From contig CAYTIB010000036.1 of assembly GCA_964437725.1 (NCBI GenBank), positions 62,001-126,000 on the forward strand: a stretch of DNA of 64,000 bases, in the 5' to 3' direction. The notes below the pieces were generated by a model. It was not told the origin of the DNA. It did not search any database and worked only from the letters and a program-made list of their open reading frames with translations. Positions 43,288 to 51,766 of the stretch are shown here, piece by piece. Both the position numbers and the translations under genes were made by a program. Numbering within the stretch: the stretch's first letter is position 1; every line of letters begins with the position of its first letter. The DNA comes from CAYTIB01 sp964437725 (GTDB taxonomy: Bacteria > UBA8248 > JACPRG01 > G963555815).

Positions 43288-44525
43288 TATTCGAAAGCCA
43301 AACCCAATATTTCCCGCGCAGCACGATCGAAGCAGTTTGCTTTACTTTCCGAGGAGAGACTTTCATGCGTTTGCTCTGCGGAGTCTTTTTCCAGGGAATG
43401 GCGAACATCTTCTAACCTTCGCTTTACATAAGCGCACCGTTTTTCGTTGTCCATCAATCTTCTCAACTCCATGGAGAGATTGGACCCATTTACTTCCTGT
43501 TGTAGTACCTCTGGAAAGATTTCCTCAGCTGCCAGAATATTTACTAACCCGAGGTAGTAACGATTAGGGGGTAAGTTAGACATCCACTGGGCGATGGCAA
43601 AAGTTAGTGGGTGAAACCGGTAAGTGAGCACGCTAGGTGTTCCCATTAGAGCCGCCTCCAAAGTGGCTGTGCCAGAGGCAATTATGGCCATATCGGCGGC
43701 CTTGAGCACATTTTGAGCACCCCTGACTGGCGTGACCCCCGCTTCTATAGCTCTGCTCGCTATAGGATCCCAAGGTAGAGTTTCCGCAATGGGCAGAAGA
43801 AATTGTATTTCGGGTCGGGAGCTTTTTAAGATTCGTACAGTGTCAAGCATCGGGGAGAGAAGCGTGGCCACTTCTCTGTCTCTGCTCCCAGGGAGTAGAC
43901 CGATTACCGGCCCCTTCTCGGTGACTCCCATTTTTTCTCTGGAAGTCTGTCGCTGTTCGTTAGGCTCTTTGACGTCCGAATCGTCCCGAAGGGACTCGAG
44001 GAGAGGATGGCCCACAAACACGGATGGGATCCCTAAACTTCTGAAATACTCAACCTCGAACGGAAAAATAACCAACAGTTTGTCTATAAATCGTGCGATT
44101 CGTCGTGCGCGCCACCGCCCCCAGCCCCAAAGCTGAGGTGCCACGAACTGTACGGTTCGAATACCGAGAGCGTGAAGTTTTCCGGCTAGGTAAAGATTGA
44201 ATCCTGGATAATCTATAAGCACAGCAACGCGAAATCCTCCCGATTTGGCAATCTTGAGAATCCGTTGCTCGACTCGTCGTAAAACGGGGAGACGCCGCGC
44301 TACCTCGAGAACTCCTATGACTTCAATCTCGTCTGCGTCAACCCAGATCTCCACTCCCGCAGCCCGCATAGCCGGCCCTCCGACACCCCCTATATTGATT
44401 TCGGGATTGTGCCTACGCAGAGCCTCGGCGAGGGGACCTCCCAGCGCGTCGCCCGAAGCCTCACCCGCGATCATCAAAATTTCAATCGCTGGCCTCCTCC
44501 TCTCGTTCTGGGTCAACAGCGACAA
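43287..44525 (-). CDS. lpxB: Lipid-A-disaccharide synthase LpxB
   Basis: A GT19 enzyme that joins UDP-2,3-diacylglucosamine and lipid X to form the lipid A disaccharide. Landmarks are MIAGEASGDALGG at the N-terminus, DYPGFNLYLAGK, FVAPQLWGWGRWRARRI and FVGHPLLE, followed by GLLPGSRDREV in the donor domain. The ATG in the first strand is too internal to be a good start. Two alternatives exist: TTG 44525, with GGAAG seven bases upstream, which I used; or an ATT at 44484-44486 exactly six bases after AGGAGG, giving a canonical-looking N-terminus. It overlaps lpxI. Confidence 0.94.
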   Translation of the reverse strand: MSLLTQNERRRPAIEILMIAGEASGDALGGPLAEALRRHNPEINIGGVGGPAMRAAGVEIWVDADEIEVIGVLEVARRLPVLRRVEQRILKIAKSGGFRVAVLIDYPGFNLYLAGKLHALGIRTVQFVAPQLWGWGRWRARRIARFIDKLLVIFPFEVEYFRSLGIPSVFVGHPLLESLRDDSDVKEPNEQRQTSREKMGVTEKGPVIGLLPGSRDREVATLLSPMLDTVRILKSSRPEIQFLLPIAETLPWDPIASRAIEAGVTPVRGAQNVLKAADMAIIASGTATLEAALMGTPSVLTYRFHPLTFAIAQWMSNLPPNRYYLGLVNILAAEEIFPEVLQQEVNGSNLSMELRRLMDNEKRCAYVKRRLEDVRHSLEKDSAEQTHESLSSESKANCFDRAAREILGLAFE

Positions 44526-45375
44526 CGGCAATCTTCCAACGATTTGCAGCCTCCAGAAATGGGCGAATGGAGAGGATCATAGTTTGTTCTGCCTCAATGC
44601 CAAGCGCTGTTCCACGTCCGTCTTTTAGGGCGATGAGCGTGTTTTCGCCGACCACTGGGACGTCGAACCGAGGATCTTGGCGTGGCTTTGCTACCTTTAC
44701 GGCCACCGCTTTCCCTTCAGAAATACGACAGCCACGCTGGATAGTTTCGTCGGTTCCTTCGATTGTTTCAACGGCTACCACCGCTTGATCCCGAACTACG
44801 ACGGTTTGACCAAGGTCCAAAGCGGCTATCCCTTTGGCCATACGAAAACCAAATTCTAAATCCTCACGTTCTCTTTGAGTAGGTAGGCGTTGAGAAAGCA
44901 CCCCTACCCCCGGAAACAGTTTACTCAGGAACTTTTTCTGTGGGAGAACTTGGAAACCTTCACTTTCGAACTCTTTGATAATAGCTAACATTAGTGAATC
45001 ATCTCGTCGGTCCTTGAGACGGCGGAGAAACTGGATGGCCCGAAAGTCGAGTATCGGATTCCGGTACATAAGTCGTTTGTCCACTTTCCCGACAAAGACC
45101 AAGTCGCGAACTTCTTCGTTCTTGAGGAACTTAACAATTTTTCCAGTTTGGCCGATGCCACAGTGAATCAGGGCCGACGAAAGAGGCTCTAGGATTTTAC
45201 GTGTTTGGGTAGAGAAAGTTACCGTGACCGGTTCGATCCCACGAGACCGAGCATCCTCAGCCACTAGGGCCGGCAGGGCTCCTTCTCCGGCAATGATCCC
45301 CACTCGTTTGATGCTCTGGAGGAAGCCAGATCCCGGTGAGTCTCCCTCATCTCGCTGTTTGTTTAGGTTGGTCAT
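44482..45375 (-). CDS. lpxI: UDP-2,3-diacylglucosamine pyrophosphatase LpxI
   Basis: Cleaves UDP-2,3-diacylglucosamine to lipid X and UMP; LpxI replaces LpxH in many non-enteric bacteria. The N-terminal domain has VGIIAGEGALPALVAEDA. The C-terminal DUF1009 domain contains TIEGTDETIQRG, KPRQDPRFDVPVVG and the AVDPE end. ATG 45375 (297 residues) was chosen because the longer frame to 45459 runs deep into the upstream gene; even so it overlaps that gene by 29 bases and no strong ribosome-binding site is visible. It sits between an oxidoreductase and lpxB as part of the lipid A operon. Confidence 0.92.
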   Translation of the reverse strand: MTNLNKQRDEGDSPGSGFLQSIKRVGIIAGEGALPALVAEDARSRGIEPVTVTFSTQTRKILEPLSSALIHCGIGQTGKIVKFLKNEEVRDLVFVGKVDKRLMYRNPILDFRAIQFLRRLKDRRDDSLMLAIIKEFESEGFQVLPQKKFLSKLFPGVGVLSQRLPTQREREDLEFGFRMAKGIAALDLGQTVVVRDQAVVAVETIEGTDETIQRGCRISEGKAVAVKVAKPRQDPRFDVPVVGENTLIALKDGRGTALGIEAEQTMILSIRPFLEAANRWKIAVVAVDPEREEEASD

Positions 45376-46348
45376 GAATCTGTGAGAGGATATGAAGTGC
45401 CAAACTAAGAGATCGAAGTTCCCTTTCCGCGTTAACTGCAACTTCAGATCCCACCCCATTACTGGCCGCTTGGAGAAGGGTTCGGATTTCGAGTTTCAGT
45501 GGGTTGTCCTTGTGTACGAAAATTCGTTCGATGAAAGCTTCCTGCCGGTAACGCAACTCTTCCTGCGTTAGCGTGTGTTCAGACGCTGCGCTCCGATAAA
45601 CGTGAATATCCTGATCTGCATAGTTGAGAGATATGTAAGTATCCCGTTGTGTGACGGCGAGAGTGCGCACTTTGTCTTGAGTGGCTCGGCTAGCGGTCAG
45701 GTGGGCAACACAACCGTTTTTGAAGGTTAAAGAAACACTGGCGATATCTTCCATAGTTGAGTGCACACTTGTTCCGATAGCATGACATGTTTCGACGGGG
45801 GCATCGACAAGGCTCAGGACGATATCCAGATCGTGAATCATTAAATCCAGGACCACACCGTCCTCTTGGACTCTTGATTGAAAAGGACCCATCCGACGGC
45901 ATTCGATAAGAAGGGGATCTTTTACAATCTTATGAAGTTCCTGAACGGCCCCATTGAAACGCTCCACGTGACCAATTTGTAAGGCGCGTCCTTGTTCTTT
46001 CGCAATTTGAAAGAGCTCTTCTGCCTGTTGCAGCGTTGAGGTAATTGGTTTTTCAACTAGAACATGAACGCCCGCGTTTAAGAAATCACGGGCGATCGGA
46101 TAGTGCTGCTTGGTTGGAACCGCAATGCTGACGGCGTCAACCAGACCAATCATGTCTCGGTAATCCGATAGGGGACGAGTGCCATATTGTTTTGCAATTG
46201 ACTTGGCTCGGTCCTGATTGACGTCGGCAACCACTACGAGGTCTGCTTCCCCCAATTCGTGATACACTCCGGCGTGATAGCGGCCCATATGGCCGACACC
46301 GACCACCCCCGTTCGAATCTTTCCATTGACAGCTTTTGACCGCGCCAT
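45347..46348 (-). CDS. Gfo/Idh/MocA family oxidoreductase in the lpx operon
   Basis: A 333-residue NAD(P)-dependent sugar oxidoreductase. It has a glycine motif GVVGVGHMGRYHAGVY, the EKPITSTLQQAEEL motif carrying the conserved lysine, and GHVERFNGAVQEL in the catalytic domain. ATG 46348 avoids overlap with lpxA; a frame reaching 46432 is unsupported. A member of this family (GnnA) oxidises UDP-GlcNAc in bacteria that make diamino lipid A, and it is encoded near lpxA. The neighbouring transaminase GnnB is not in the window, so GnnA activity is only a possibility. Confidence 0.85.
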   Translation of the reverse strand: MARSKAVNGKIRTGVVGVGHMGRYHAGVYHELGEADLVVVADVNQDRAKSIAKQYGTRPLSDYRDMIGLVDAVSIAVPTKQHYPIARDFLNAGVHVLVEKPITSTLQQAEELFQIAKEQGRALQIGHVERFNGAVQELHKIVKDPLLIECRRMGPFQSRVQEDGVVLDLMIHDLDIVLSLVDAPVETCHAIGTSVHSTMEDIASVSLTFKNGCVAHLTASRATQDKVRTLAVTQRDTYISLNYADQDIHVYRSAASEHTLTQEELRYRQEAFIERIFVHKDNPLKLEIRTLLQAASNGVGSEVAVNAERELRSLSLALHILSQIHDQPKQTAR

Positions 46349-46364
46349 GATGTTCGCTTTTAAC

Positions 46365-47132
46365 TCATCGATGAAAACCACGTTCCGTGGATTCACAAAA
46401 TTCGGCAAAATACCGAACCTCTGGAAATTCACCGCATGATTCCTTGATGACTTTTATCGCTTCCATAGCTCTCAACCCGTCGTTGAGAAGGATTTTCAAA
46501 GCCCGCTTCAAAGCGGTTCGAGCCTCGGCTGTGACTCTTGCTCGTCGAAGCCCTACGACATTCAAGCCTCGCACTCGAGGCGGGTGTCCTTCAACAATCG
46601 TGTAAGGGAGTATATCCTTTCGAATTGGGGATAAGGCACCCACCAAGCTCAATTTCCCCACACGGGTGAACTGATGAATAGGGACTATGCCGGAGATAAA
46701 AGCGCCAGCTTCGACTGTAACGTGACCAGCCAGGTTTGTGGCATTCACGAGGACGACCTCGTCCTCAAGCCGACAATCATGTCCCAAATGGGAGTAAGCC
46801 ATAAGATAGCAATCGCTCCCGACGGAAGTGGTGCCCTCTGGCTCCTTGCTTCTGTGTATGGTCACATACTCCCGGACCCTAGTGCGGTCTCCAATTCGGA
46901 CAAAGGACCGATGGTCTTTGAACTCCACATCCTGTGGGGTTCCTCCGATGACTGCACCGGAACCGATGGTACACTCTTCTCCCACCGTGGTCCAGTTCTC
47001 TATGGAGGCGTGAGGCCCAATTTGTGTTCCTCTCCCCAAATTTACTTTTTCCCCGATGACAGCGTACGGGCCGATTCTTACTCCCTCTTCAATATTTGCC
47101 TCGGGGGAAACGACTGCAGTCGGATGAATCAC
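46365..47132 (-). CDS. lpxA: UDP-N-acetylglucosamine acyltransferase LpxA
   Basis: A left-handed beta-helix trimer that transfers 3-hydroxyacyl from ACP to UDP-GlcNAc (or UDP-GlcNAc3N) in the first step of lipid A synthesis. The 255-residue protein has hexapeptide repeats through residue ~185 and a C-terminal helical region. Catalytic H118 and the supporting H115, H137 and H153 align with E. coli H125, H122, H144 and H160 at a constant offset of seven. The acyl-length ruler position (E. coli G173) is A166. It lies five bases downstream of fabZ. Confidence 0.95.
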   Translation of the reverse strand: MIHPTAVVSPEANIEEGVRIGPYAVIGEKVNLGRGTQIGPHASIENWTTVGEECTIGSGAVIGGTPQDVEFKDHRSFVRIGDRTRVREYVTIHRSKEPEGTTSVGSDCYLMAYSHLGHDCRLEDEVVLVNATNLAGHVTVEAGAFISGIVPIHQFTRVGKLSLVGALSPIRKDILPYTIVEGHPPRVRGLNVVGLRRARVTAEARTALKRALKILLNDGLRAMEAIKVIKESCGEFPEVRYFAEFCESTERGFHR

Positions 47133-47137
47133 CTTGC

Positions 47138-47605
47138 TTAACCCTTTGAGTTGCCCATAGCGGCCTGGAATTCACCTTCGGCTGCCAGATCACCTTCCAC
47201 ACTGGCTTCACCCTTAAACCACCAGATATCGCGACGGTGATTTGAAACCTCCACTTTCATGGTCAGTATATCTCCAGGAACGACTGGACGCCTAAATCGA
47301 ACCTTATCAATTCTTGTGAAAAAGGGAACGACGTCTGAGTCTCCAGGGGCAGTGTCTAAAGCGATCAACCCACCTGTTTGAATCATGGCTTCGACGATCA
47401 AAACACCGGGCATGACCGGATAGTTGGGGAAGTGCCCCATGAAAAACGGTTCATTGTGCGTTACCGCTTTGATTCCGACAATTCGCTTTCCAGGAATGTA
47501 CTCCTCCACTCGGTCTACGAGGAGGAACGGATAACGATGAGGTAAAAGACTAATTAGGTGTCTTGAAATTTCGATATCAATCTCTGGTTTTCTTTTGTGG
47601 TTCAC
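47138..47605 (-). CDS. fabZ: (3R)-hydroxyacyl-ACP dehydratase FabZ
   Basis: A hot-dog fold enzyme that dehydrates 3-hydroxyacyl-ACP in fatty acid elongation and competes with LpxA/LpxD for the same substrates. The catalytic histidine is in LLPHRYPFLLVDRV and the glutamate in VMPGVLIVEAMIQTGG. The protein has 155 residues. GTG 47605 has AAGGA six bases upstream, giving a 29-base overlap with the 3' end of lpxD. Its place between lpxD and lpxA is common in Gram-negatives. Confidence 0.95.
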   Translation of the reverse strand: MNHKRKPEIDIEISRHLISLLPHRYPFLLVDRVEEYIPGKRIVGIKAVTHNEPFFMGHFPNYPVMPGVLIVEAMIQTGGLIALDTAPGDSDVVPFFTRIDKVRFRRPVVPGDILTMKVEVSNHRRDIWWFKGEASVEGDLAAEGEFQAAMGNSKG

Positions 47606-48659
47606 CTATAATCCTTTCTTCCAAGTCTTTTAATCGCTTTTCCAGATTATTAAGATTTTTCAAAGCTTGGGGCACTTTTCCAAGACTAACTTCTATTTTG
47701 CCGTGTTCTGTCATGGCTCTTGGGACACGGGCTGCTGCCCATACAGTTCCGGGAGGAATATCCCGATTTACGAGAGTCAATGCTGTTAGGATGGCGCGGT
47801 CTCCAATGTGAACATGGTTACCGACACCCGAGCGCGCTGCTAAGGTGACCCCCTGGCCCAGTGAAGAACTTCCCGCCATCCCGACTTGGCCGAGCAGGAG
47901 ACAATTTTCGCCAATTTTCACGTTATGCGCGACCTGAACAAGGTTATCGATTTTCGTGCCTCGTCCTATCCTTGTTTCTCCAAGTGTTGCCCGATCAATT
48001 GATGAGAGTGCTCCGATTTCGACGTCGTCTTCGACGATGACGCGGCCTACGTGAGGCATCTTCGTGTGCTTCCCGTCCTCACTTTGGACATATCCATATC
48101 CATCGCTTCCCAAAACGCTCCCACTGTGGATGGTGACCCGATTACCGACTTCCACGTCATGATAAATCGAATTATTCGCGTAAACGACGCACTCTCTCCC
48201 AAGTTTACTGTCTCGCCCGACATAAACATGGGGGTATATGACGGTTTGGTCCCCCAACTCCACGTTATCATCCAGGACGACACCTGCGTGGACTGCTACA
48301 TTTTTACCCAGGCGGACATTTTGTCCGATGACAGCGTTGGAGTGAATCCCCGACTTGAAATGCTCCCTCGCATAGAATAAGCCGAGAAGTGACACCAGAG
48401 CGAGTCGAGAGTTCGTAACAAGAATTACAGATTTGTCGCCGAACCCGTGCTCAATCTCAGATACGACAGCACACGCCTGGGAGGATTTGGCCTCATGCAA
48501 GCGTCGTTGTTTATCAGAGAGCACGATAATCTGATCGGAGGACGCCTTAGAAGGCTCAGCAATACCCCGAATAATCAGTTCGGGATTCCCCTTTAGGGAT
48601 CCCCCCAATTTGTCCGAAATTTCTTTCAGGCGGAAAGAGGGGGGGGAGATGCAGTTCAT
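47577..48659 (-). CDS. lpxD: UDP-3-O-acylglucosamine N-acyltransferase LpxD
   Basis: Adds the N-linked 3-hydroxyacyl chain in lipid A synthesis. The 360-residue protein has the N-terminal uridine-binding domain (LKEISDKLGGSLKG), a long left-handed beta-helix from about residue 105, the GSDGYGY motif and the catalytic histidine in VQVAHNVKIG. A C-terminal coiled segment (LNNLEKRLKDLEERI) is typical. An eight-base C tract occupies codons 5-7. Its start overlaps the ompH stop by four bases. Confidence 0.95.
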   Translation of the reverse strand: MNCISPPSFRLKEISDKLGGSLKGNPELIIRGIAEPSKASSDQIIVLSDKQRRLHEAKSSQACAVVSEIEHGFGDKSVILVTNSRLALVSLLGLFYAREHFKSGIHSNAVIGQNVRLGKNVAVHAGVVLDDNVELGDQTVIYPHVYVGRDSKLGRECVVYANNSIYHDVEVGNRVTIHSGSVLGSDGYGYVQSEDGKHTKMPHVGRVIVEDDVEIGALSSIDRATLGETRIGRGTKIDNLVQVAHNVKIGENCLLLGQVGMAGSSSLGQGVTLAARSGVGNHVHIGDRAILTALTLVNRDIPPGTVWAAARVPRAMTEHGKIEVSLGKVPQALKNLNNLEKRLKDLEERIIGEPQKKTRD

Positions 48660-49234
48660 CGTTTTGCTTGATCGTAGGCCTTGATGATTCTGTCCGTCAG
48701 ATCGATCTTCTGGCTGTCAAAATAAAGAAGGAAATTATTTTGTTCAAGAACTAGGGTAAGATTTTCGCTCTTTCCAATTCTACGCACGACATCCCGAATT
48801 TCTCTACGAATTTTCTGTGTGATCCGGAGGCGACTTCGATTGAAGTCGTCTTCGGCTTCCCGTCTGAAACGAACGAGGTTATCTCGTCCCCTTGCGAAAT
48901 CCCTTTGTTTCTGGAGTAGATCATTTTCTTTTTTCCGCCGGACGTCTTCACTGAATAGGAGTCCCTTTTGGCGGAGCTCAGCCTGCATCTTCCTCAGAGT
49001 TTGTTCAGAGCGCTGAAGAGCCTGGCCTTTCGAACTCAGTTCACCTTGAAGCCGTTTAGCCGATTCCTCTAATTTAGATAGTGCCCTCTTACCCTCTTTA
49101 GATTCCTGCATTACGCGCTGTATGTTCACAAGGCCAATTTTGATCTCAGCCGATGCAAAGCTCACTGAGCCTAGCCATCCTGCCACTAAGATAGAAATTA
49201 CTAGAAACTTCGGAGTTGACGACTGTTTGATCAT
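48656..49234 (-). CDS. Periplasmic chaperone OmpH/Skp family
   Basis: A jellyfish-shaped trimeric chaperone that holds unfolded outer-membrane proteins for BamA. The 192-residue protein has a signal peptide (hydrophobic FLVISILVAGWLGSVSFASA, cleavage probably after ASA), the IGLVNIQRVMQES start of the mature domain, then long charged coiled-coil arms and an RIIKAYDQ end. ATG 49234 was chosen over 49252 because GGAGG lies 11 bases upstream of it. A run of ten C (minus strand) sits four bases before that site. It follows bamA by about 70 bp. Confidence 0.9.
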   Translation of the reverse strand: MIKQSSTPKFLVISILVAGWLGSVSFASAEIKIGLVNIQRVMQESKEGKRALSKLEESAKRLQGELSSKGQALQRSEQTLRKMQAELRQKGLLFSEDVRRKKENDLLQKQRDFARGRDNLVRFRREAEDDFNRSRLRITQKIRREIRDVVRRIGKSENLTLVLEQNNFLLYFDSQKIDLTDRIIKAYDQAKR

Positions 49235-49254
49235 GTTTCTTGCCGCCTCCATAT

Positions 49255-49264
49255 GGGGGGGGGG
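49255..49264. repeat. Ten-base G/C homopolymer upstream of ompH
   Basis: Ten consecutive G on the plus strand (C on the coding strand) in the bamA-ompH gap, four bases before the ompH ribosome-binding site. It is the longest homopolymer I noticed in the window. Confidence 0.85.
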
Positions 49265-49305
49265 TCGCTAATTAGGATAAAGGGCGGTGCGGGAGGAATC
49301 TGGCC

Positions 49306-51615
49306 CTAGAAAGCCCGCCCGATTCCAAAATGGAATTCACTGAGCTTCTCATCAGTTCGTTTTTGGAGCTTGAAGCCCCAGTCCAATGATAAAGGTCCTA
49401 CTGGGGAAAGAATTCTAAGGCCCGTACCTACACTGGCACGTAACTCGAAGGGATCGTAGGATCGAAAAGACCCTGCCCTATTATACACTTGGCCAGCATC
49501 GAAGAAAACGACCGCTCTCGCGCCCGCGACGAACGGAACCTGAAGTTCAAGGTTGAAAAGGAGAGAAGCCTCGCCGCCAAGAGGGTCCTTGTTTGAGTCT
49601 CGTGGGCCAACTCCACGGAAACTGAATCCTCGGACCGATCGCGCGCCGCCTAAGTACGCCCGCTCGAATACCGGAAGCTTCTTACCACCATAACCGCCGG
49701 CCCATGTAATTCGTCCATGAGCCATCAGGATAACCCGTCTTTTAAAGAATGGGTAGTAATGCTTGTGACTGGCGCCGAATGTGAAAAATCTGTTGTCCCC
49801 ACCAAAGACTCCGCCGGTAAGACGGTTGGTCACGGTAGTCAGCCCTCCATCGGTTGCCTTGACGCGAGAATCTCGTGTGTCGCGAGTAAGAGTACCCGTG
49901 ACGCCACTTGTGGCTGAGGCCCCTTTTTGTGTTTTGACGTAGGAGTTCGCAGTGTCCTTGACGCTATGAATATCGTTCTCTTCGAACGAGTAGATGACAT
50001 TAGCCATCCAGTACTCAGCTAGGTAGCGCCCGAATCCGAGGTTTCCACCGGTGCGGTCTCGCTCGTAGGTTTCAAATTCGTCATTCGCCATAAAAAGACC
50101 ACTGGTTAGGGCAAAGTTGGAATCAAAAAGCCTGGGTTCCATAAAGTTAAGGCTCCCCGTGGTATCCAAGTCTGACCGCCGTAGCCTAAAGGCGAGCATC
50201 TGCCCACGCCCAAAGAGGTTGTTTTCTTTTACCTCACCGAATATGAGAAGTCCCGAATGGTTGCTGTATCCTGTGCCACCGCTAATCGCTCCGGTTGGTT
50301 TCTCCTTAACCTCGATTTCAACATCCAAAAGATCAGGTTTACCGCCTCTTTTGGTTTCAATTTTCACGTCTTCGAAATAGCCGAGTCTCCGTATCCGACG
50401 TCGAGTTTTTTTAAGTTTATGACCATCGAATAAGGAGCCCTCTAATAGCATGACCTCGCGGCGAATAACTTTGTCGCGGGTAAAATCGTTTCCTTTGATG
50501 AAAATTCGACCGATGAAGGCTCGCCGCCCCTTTTTCGGCGTAATCCTGATGTCAGCGACCCGCTTGTCGTCATTTATGGTGGTTTGCGGGATGATGTCTG
50601 CAAAAGCGTGACCTTTTTGCGCATAGGCTTCGGTAATCTTAACTATATCTGAGTTCAGTCGAGACCGGTTGTAAACGTCACCCTTTTTGAAGCTGATATG
50701 TTTACGTAACTCGTCGACGGTGAATACCTCATCTCCCTCTATTTGAACTTTGCCGACGCGGTATTGCTTCCCCTCCACTACAGGTATAACAAGGGAAAGG
50801 CTGTTTTTCTTGCGGTTTTCATAAATCATGGGTTCTTTTACTTCGACCCGGATATAACCATTGTTTTGGTAAAAAACCTGGATCCGTATGAGATCAGTTT
50901 GGATCTGGTCCTCTTTGTATACGTCTCCGTCCGTAAACCAGGAGAGTAGCCATTTTTGCTCGGTTTGCATGATTTTTCGAATTGCCTTATCAGAGAATGC
51001 TAAATTCCCCCTAAAGGAGATTTCGCCTATACTTACCTTTTCCCCTTCGGTTATACGAAATTCTACATTGACCTGGTTGGCGCCGGCTTCTTCCACAATC
51101 GAATCAACCCGAGCGAAGTAATATCCCTCCTCTTGGTAGAGAGAGCGGATGGCCCCCACACTCTCTCGAACAGTTCCTTGGCTTAGGATAGATTGAGAGG
51201 TGACGGTGACCTTTTCTAAGATGTCTTCCAGATCAATTTTTTTATTCCCTGCCACACGAACCTGAGAGACAGCAGGCTTTTCTTCCACAATAAAAGTGAC
51301 GCGTAATCCCCCCTCAAAGGGATCCACATCTACCTTGACGTTTCGAAAAAACCCTAGATCGTAGATTTTCTTAATATCTTTGCGTAGCTTGGAAATTGAG
51401 AAGCGGTCGCCTACGCGGGTCGCAATGTAGAAGCGAATTGTGGGTTTCTCAACCCGGCGGTTGCCGCGAATTTCAATGGACTTGATTGGAAGAGGAGGGG
51501 TTCGAGAAGCAGCCCAATCGGGCCATAAAAGAAACAGCGATACTAGCAGGACCAACCCGAGGTACCGGATGCTCAATGGGTTGTTAGGAAATCGATTGTA
51601 AAGCCTCGGATTCAA
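49306..51615 (-). CDS. bamA: Outer membrane protein assembly factor BamA
   Basis: An Omp85 protein that folds beta-barrels into the outer membrane. The 769-residue precursor has a signal peptide (YLGLVLLVSLFLLWPDWAAS), five POTRA repeats (first beginning SIEIRGNRRV) to about residue 420, and a 16-strand barrel domain. The RGFSFRGVGPRD lid-lock loop is near 665. It ends with phenylalanine in FHFGIGRAF, the usual barrel signal. It starts at TTG with AAGGA about ten bases upstream, just downstream of the clpC terminator, so it probably has its own promoter. Confidence 0.95.
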   Translation of the reverse strand: MNPRLYNRFPNNPLSIRYLGLVLLVSLFLLWPDWAASRTPPLPIKSIEIRGNRRVEKPTIRFYIATRVGDRFSISKLRKDIKKIYDLGFFRNVKVDVDPFEGGLRVTFIVEEKPAVSQVRVAGNKKIDLEDILEKVTVTSQSILSQGTVRESVGAIRSLYQEEGYYFARVDSIVEEAGANQVNVEFRITEGEKVSIGEISFRGNLAFSDKAIRKIMQTEQKWLLSWFTDGDVYKEDQIQTDLIRIQVFYQNNGYIRVEVKEPMIYENRKKNSLSLVIPVVEGKQYRVGKVQIEGDEVFTVDELRKHISFKKGDVYNRSRLNSDIVKITEAYAQKGHAFADIIPQTTINDDKRVADIRITPKKGRRAFIGRIFIKGNDFTRDKVIRREVMLLEGSLFDGHKLKKTRRRIRRLGYFEDVKIETKRGGKPDLLDVEIEVKEKPTGAISGGTGYSNHSGLLIFGEVKENNLFGRGQMLAFRLRRSDLDTTGSLNFMEPRLFDSNFALTSGLFMANDEFETYERDRTGGNLGFGRYLAEYWMANVIYSFEENDIHSVKDTANSYVKTQKGASATSGVTGTLTRDTRDSRVKATDGGLTTVTNRLTGGVFGGDNRFFTFGASHKHYYPFFKRRVILMAHGRITWAGGYGGKKLPVFERAYLGGARSVRGFSFRGVGPRDSNKDPLGGEASLLFNLELQVPFVAGARAVVFFDAGQVYNRAGSFRSYDPFELRASVGTGLRILSPVGPLSLDWGFKLQKRTDEKLSEFHFGIGRAF

Positions 51616-51723
51616 AAACGGTGTGTCCTTTCGCTTTCCAGACTTTCCACGACTTAATAAGCATGCCCATCGGCGGCATTGATTCCTGAAGACACCCTTC
51701 TATTACCGGTACGAAAATGCAAA

Positions 51724-51756
51724 CCCCCCCGTCAGGAGCTTATCCTGGCGGGGGGG
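51724..51756 (-). terminator. Rho-independent terminator downstream of clpC
   Basis: A 14-bp stem (51724-51737 with 51743-51756, one mismatch) closed by a five-base loop lies ten bases after the clpC stop. It is followed on the minus strand by TTTGCATTTT. It separates the uvrB-to-clpC unit from bamA. Confidence 0.8.
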
Positions 51757-51766
51757 TGATGGAATC

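Noticed and set aside
51724..51756. The G/C-rich hairpin as a regulatory element for plus-strand transcription
   Set aside because: No plus-strand gene ends here; its place ten bases after clpC and the T-rich stretch on the minus side fit a simple terminator.
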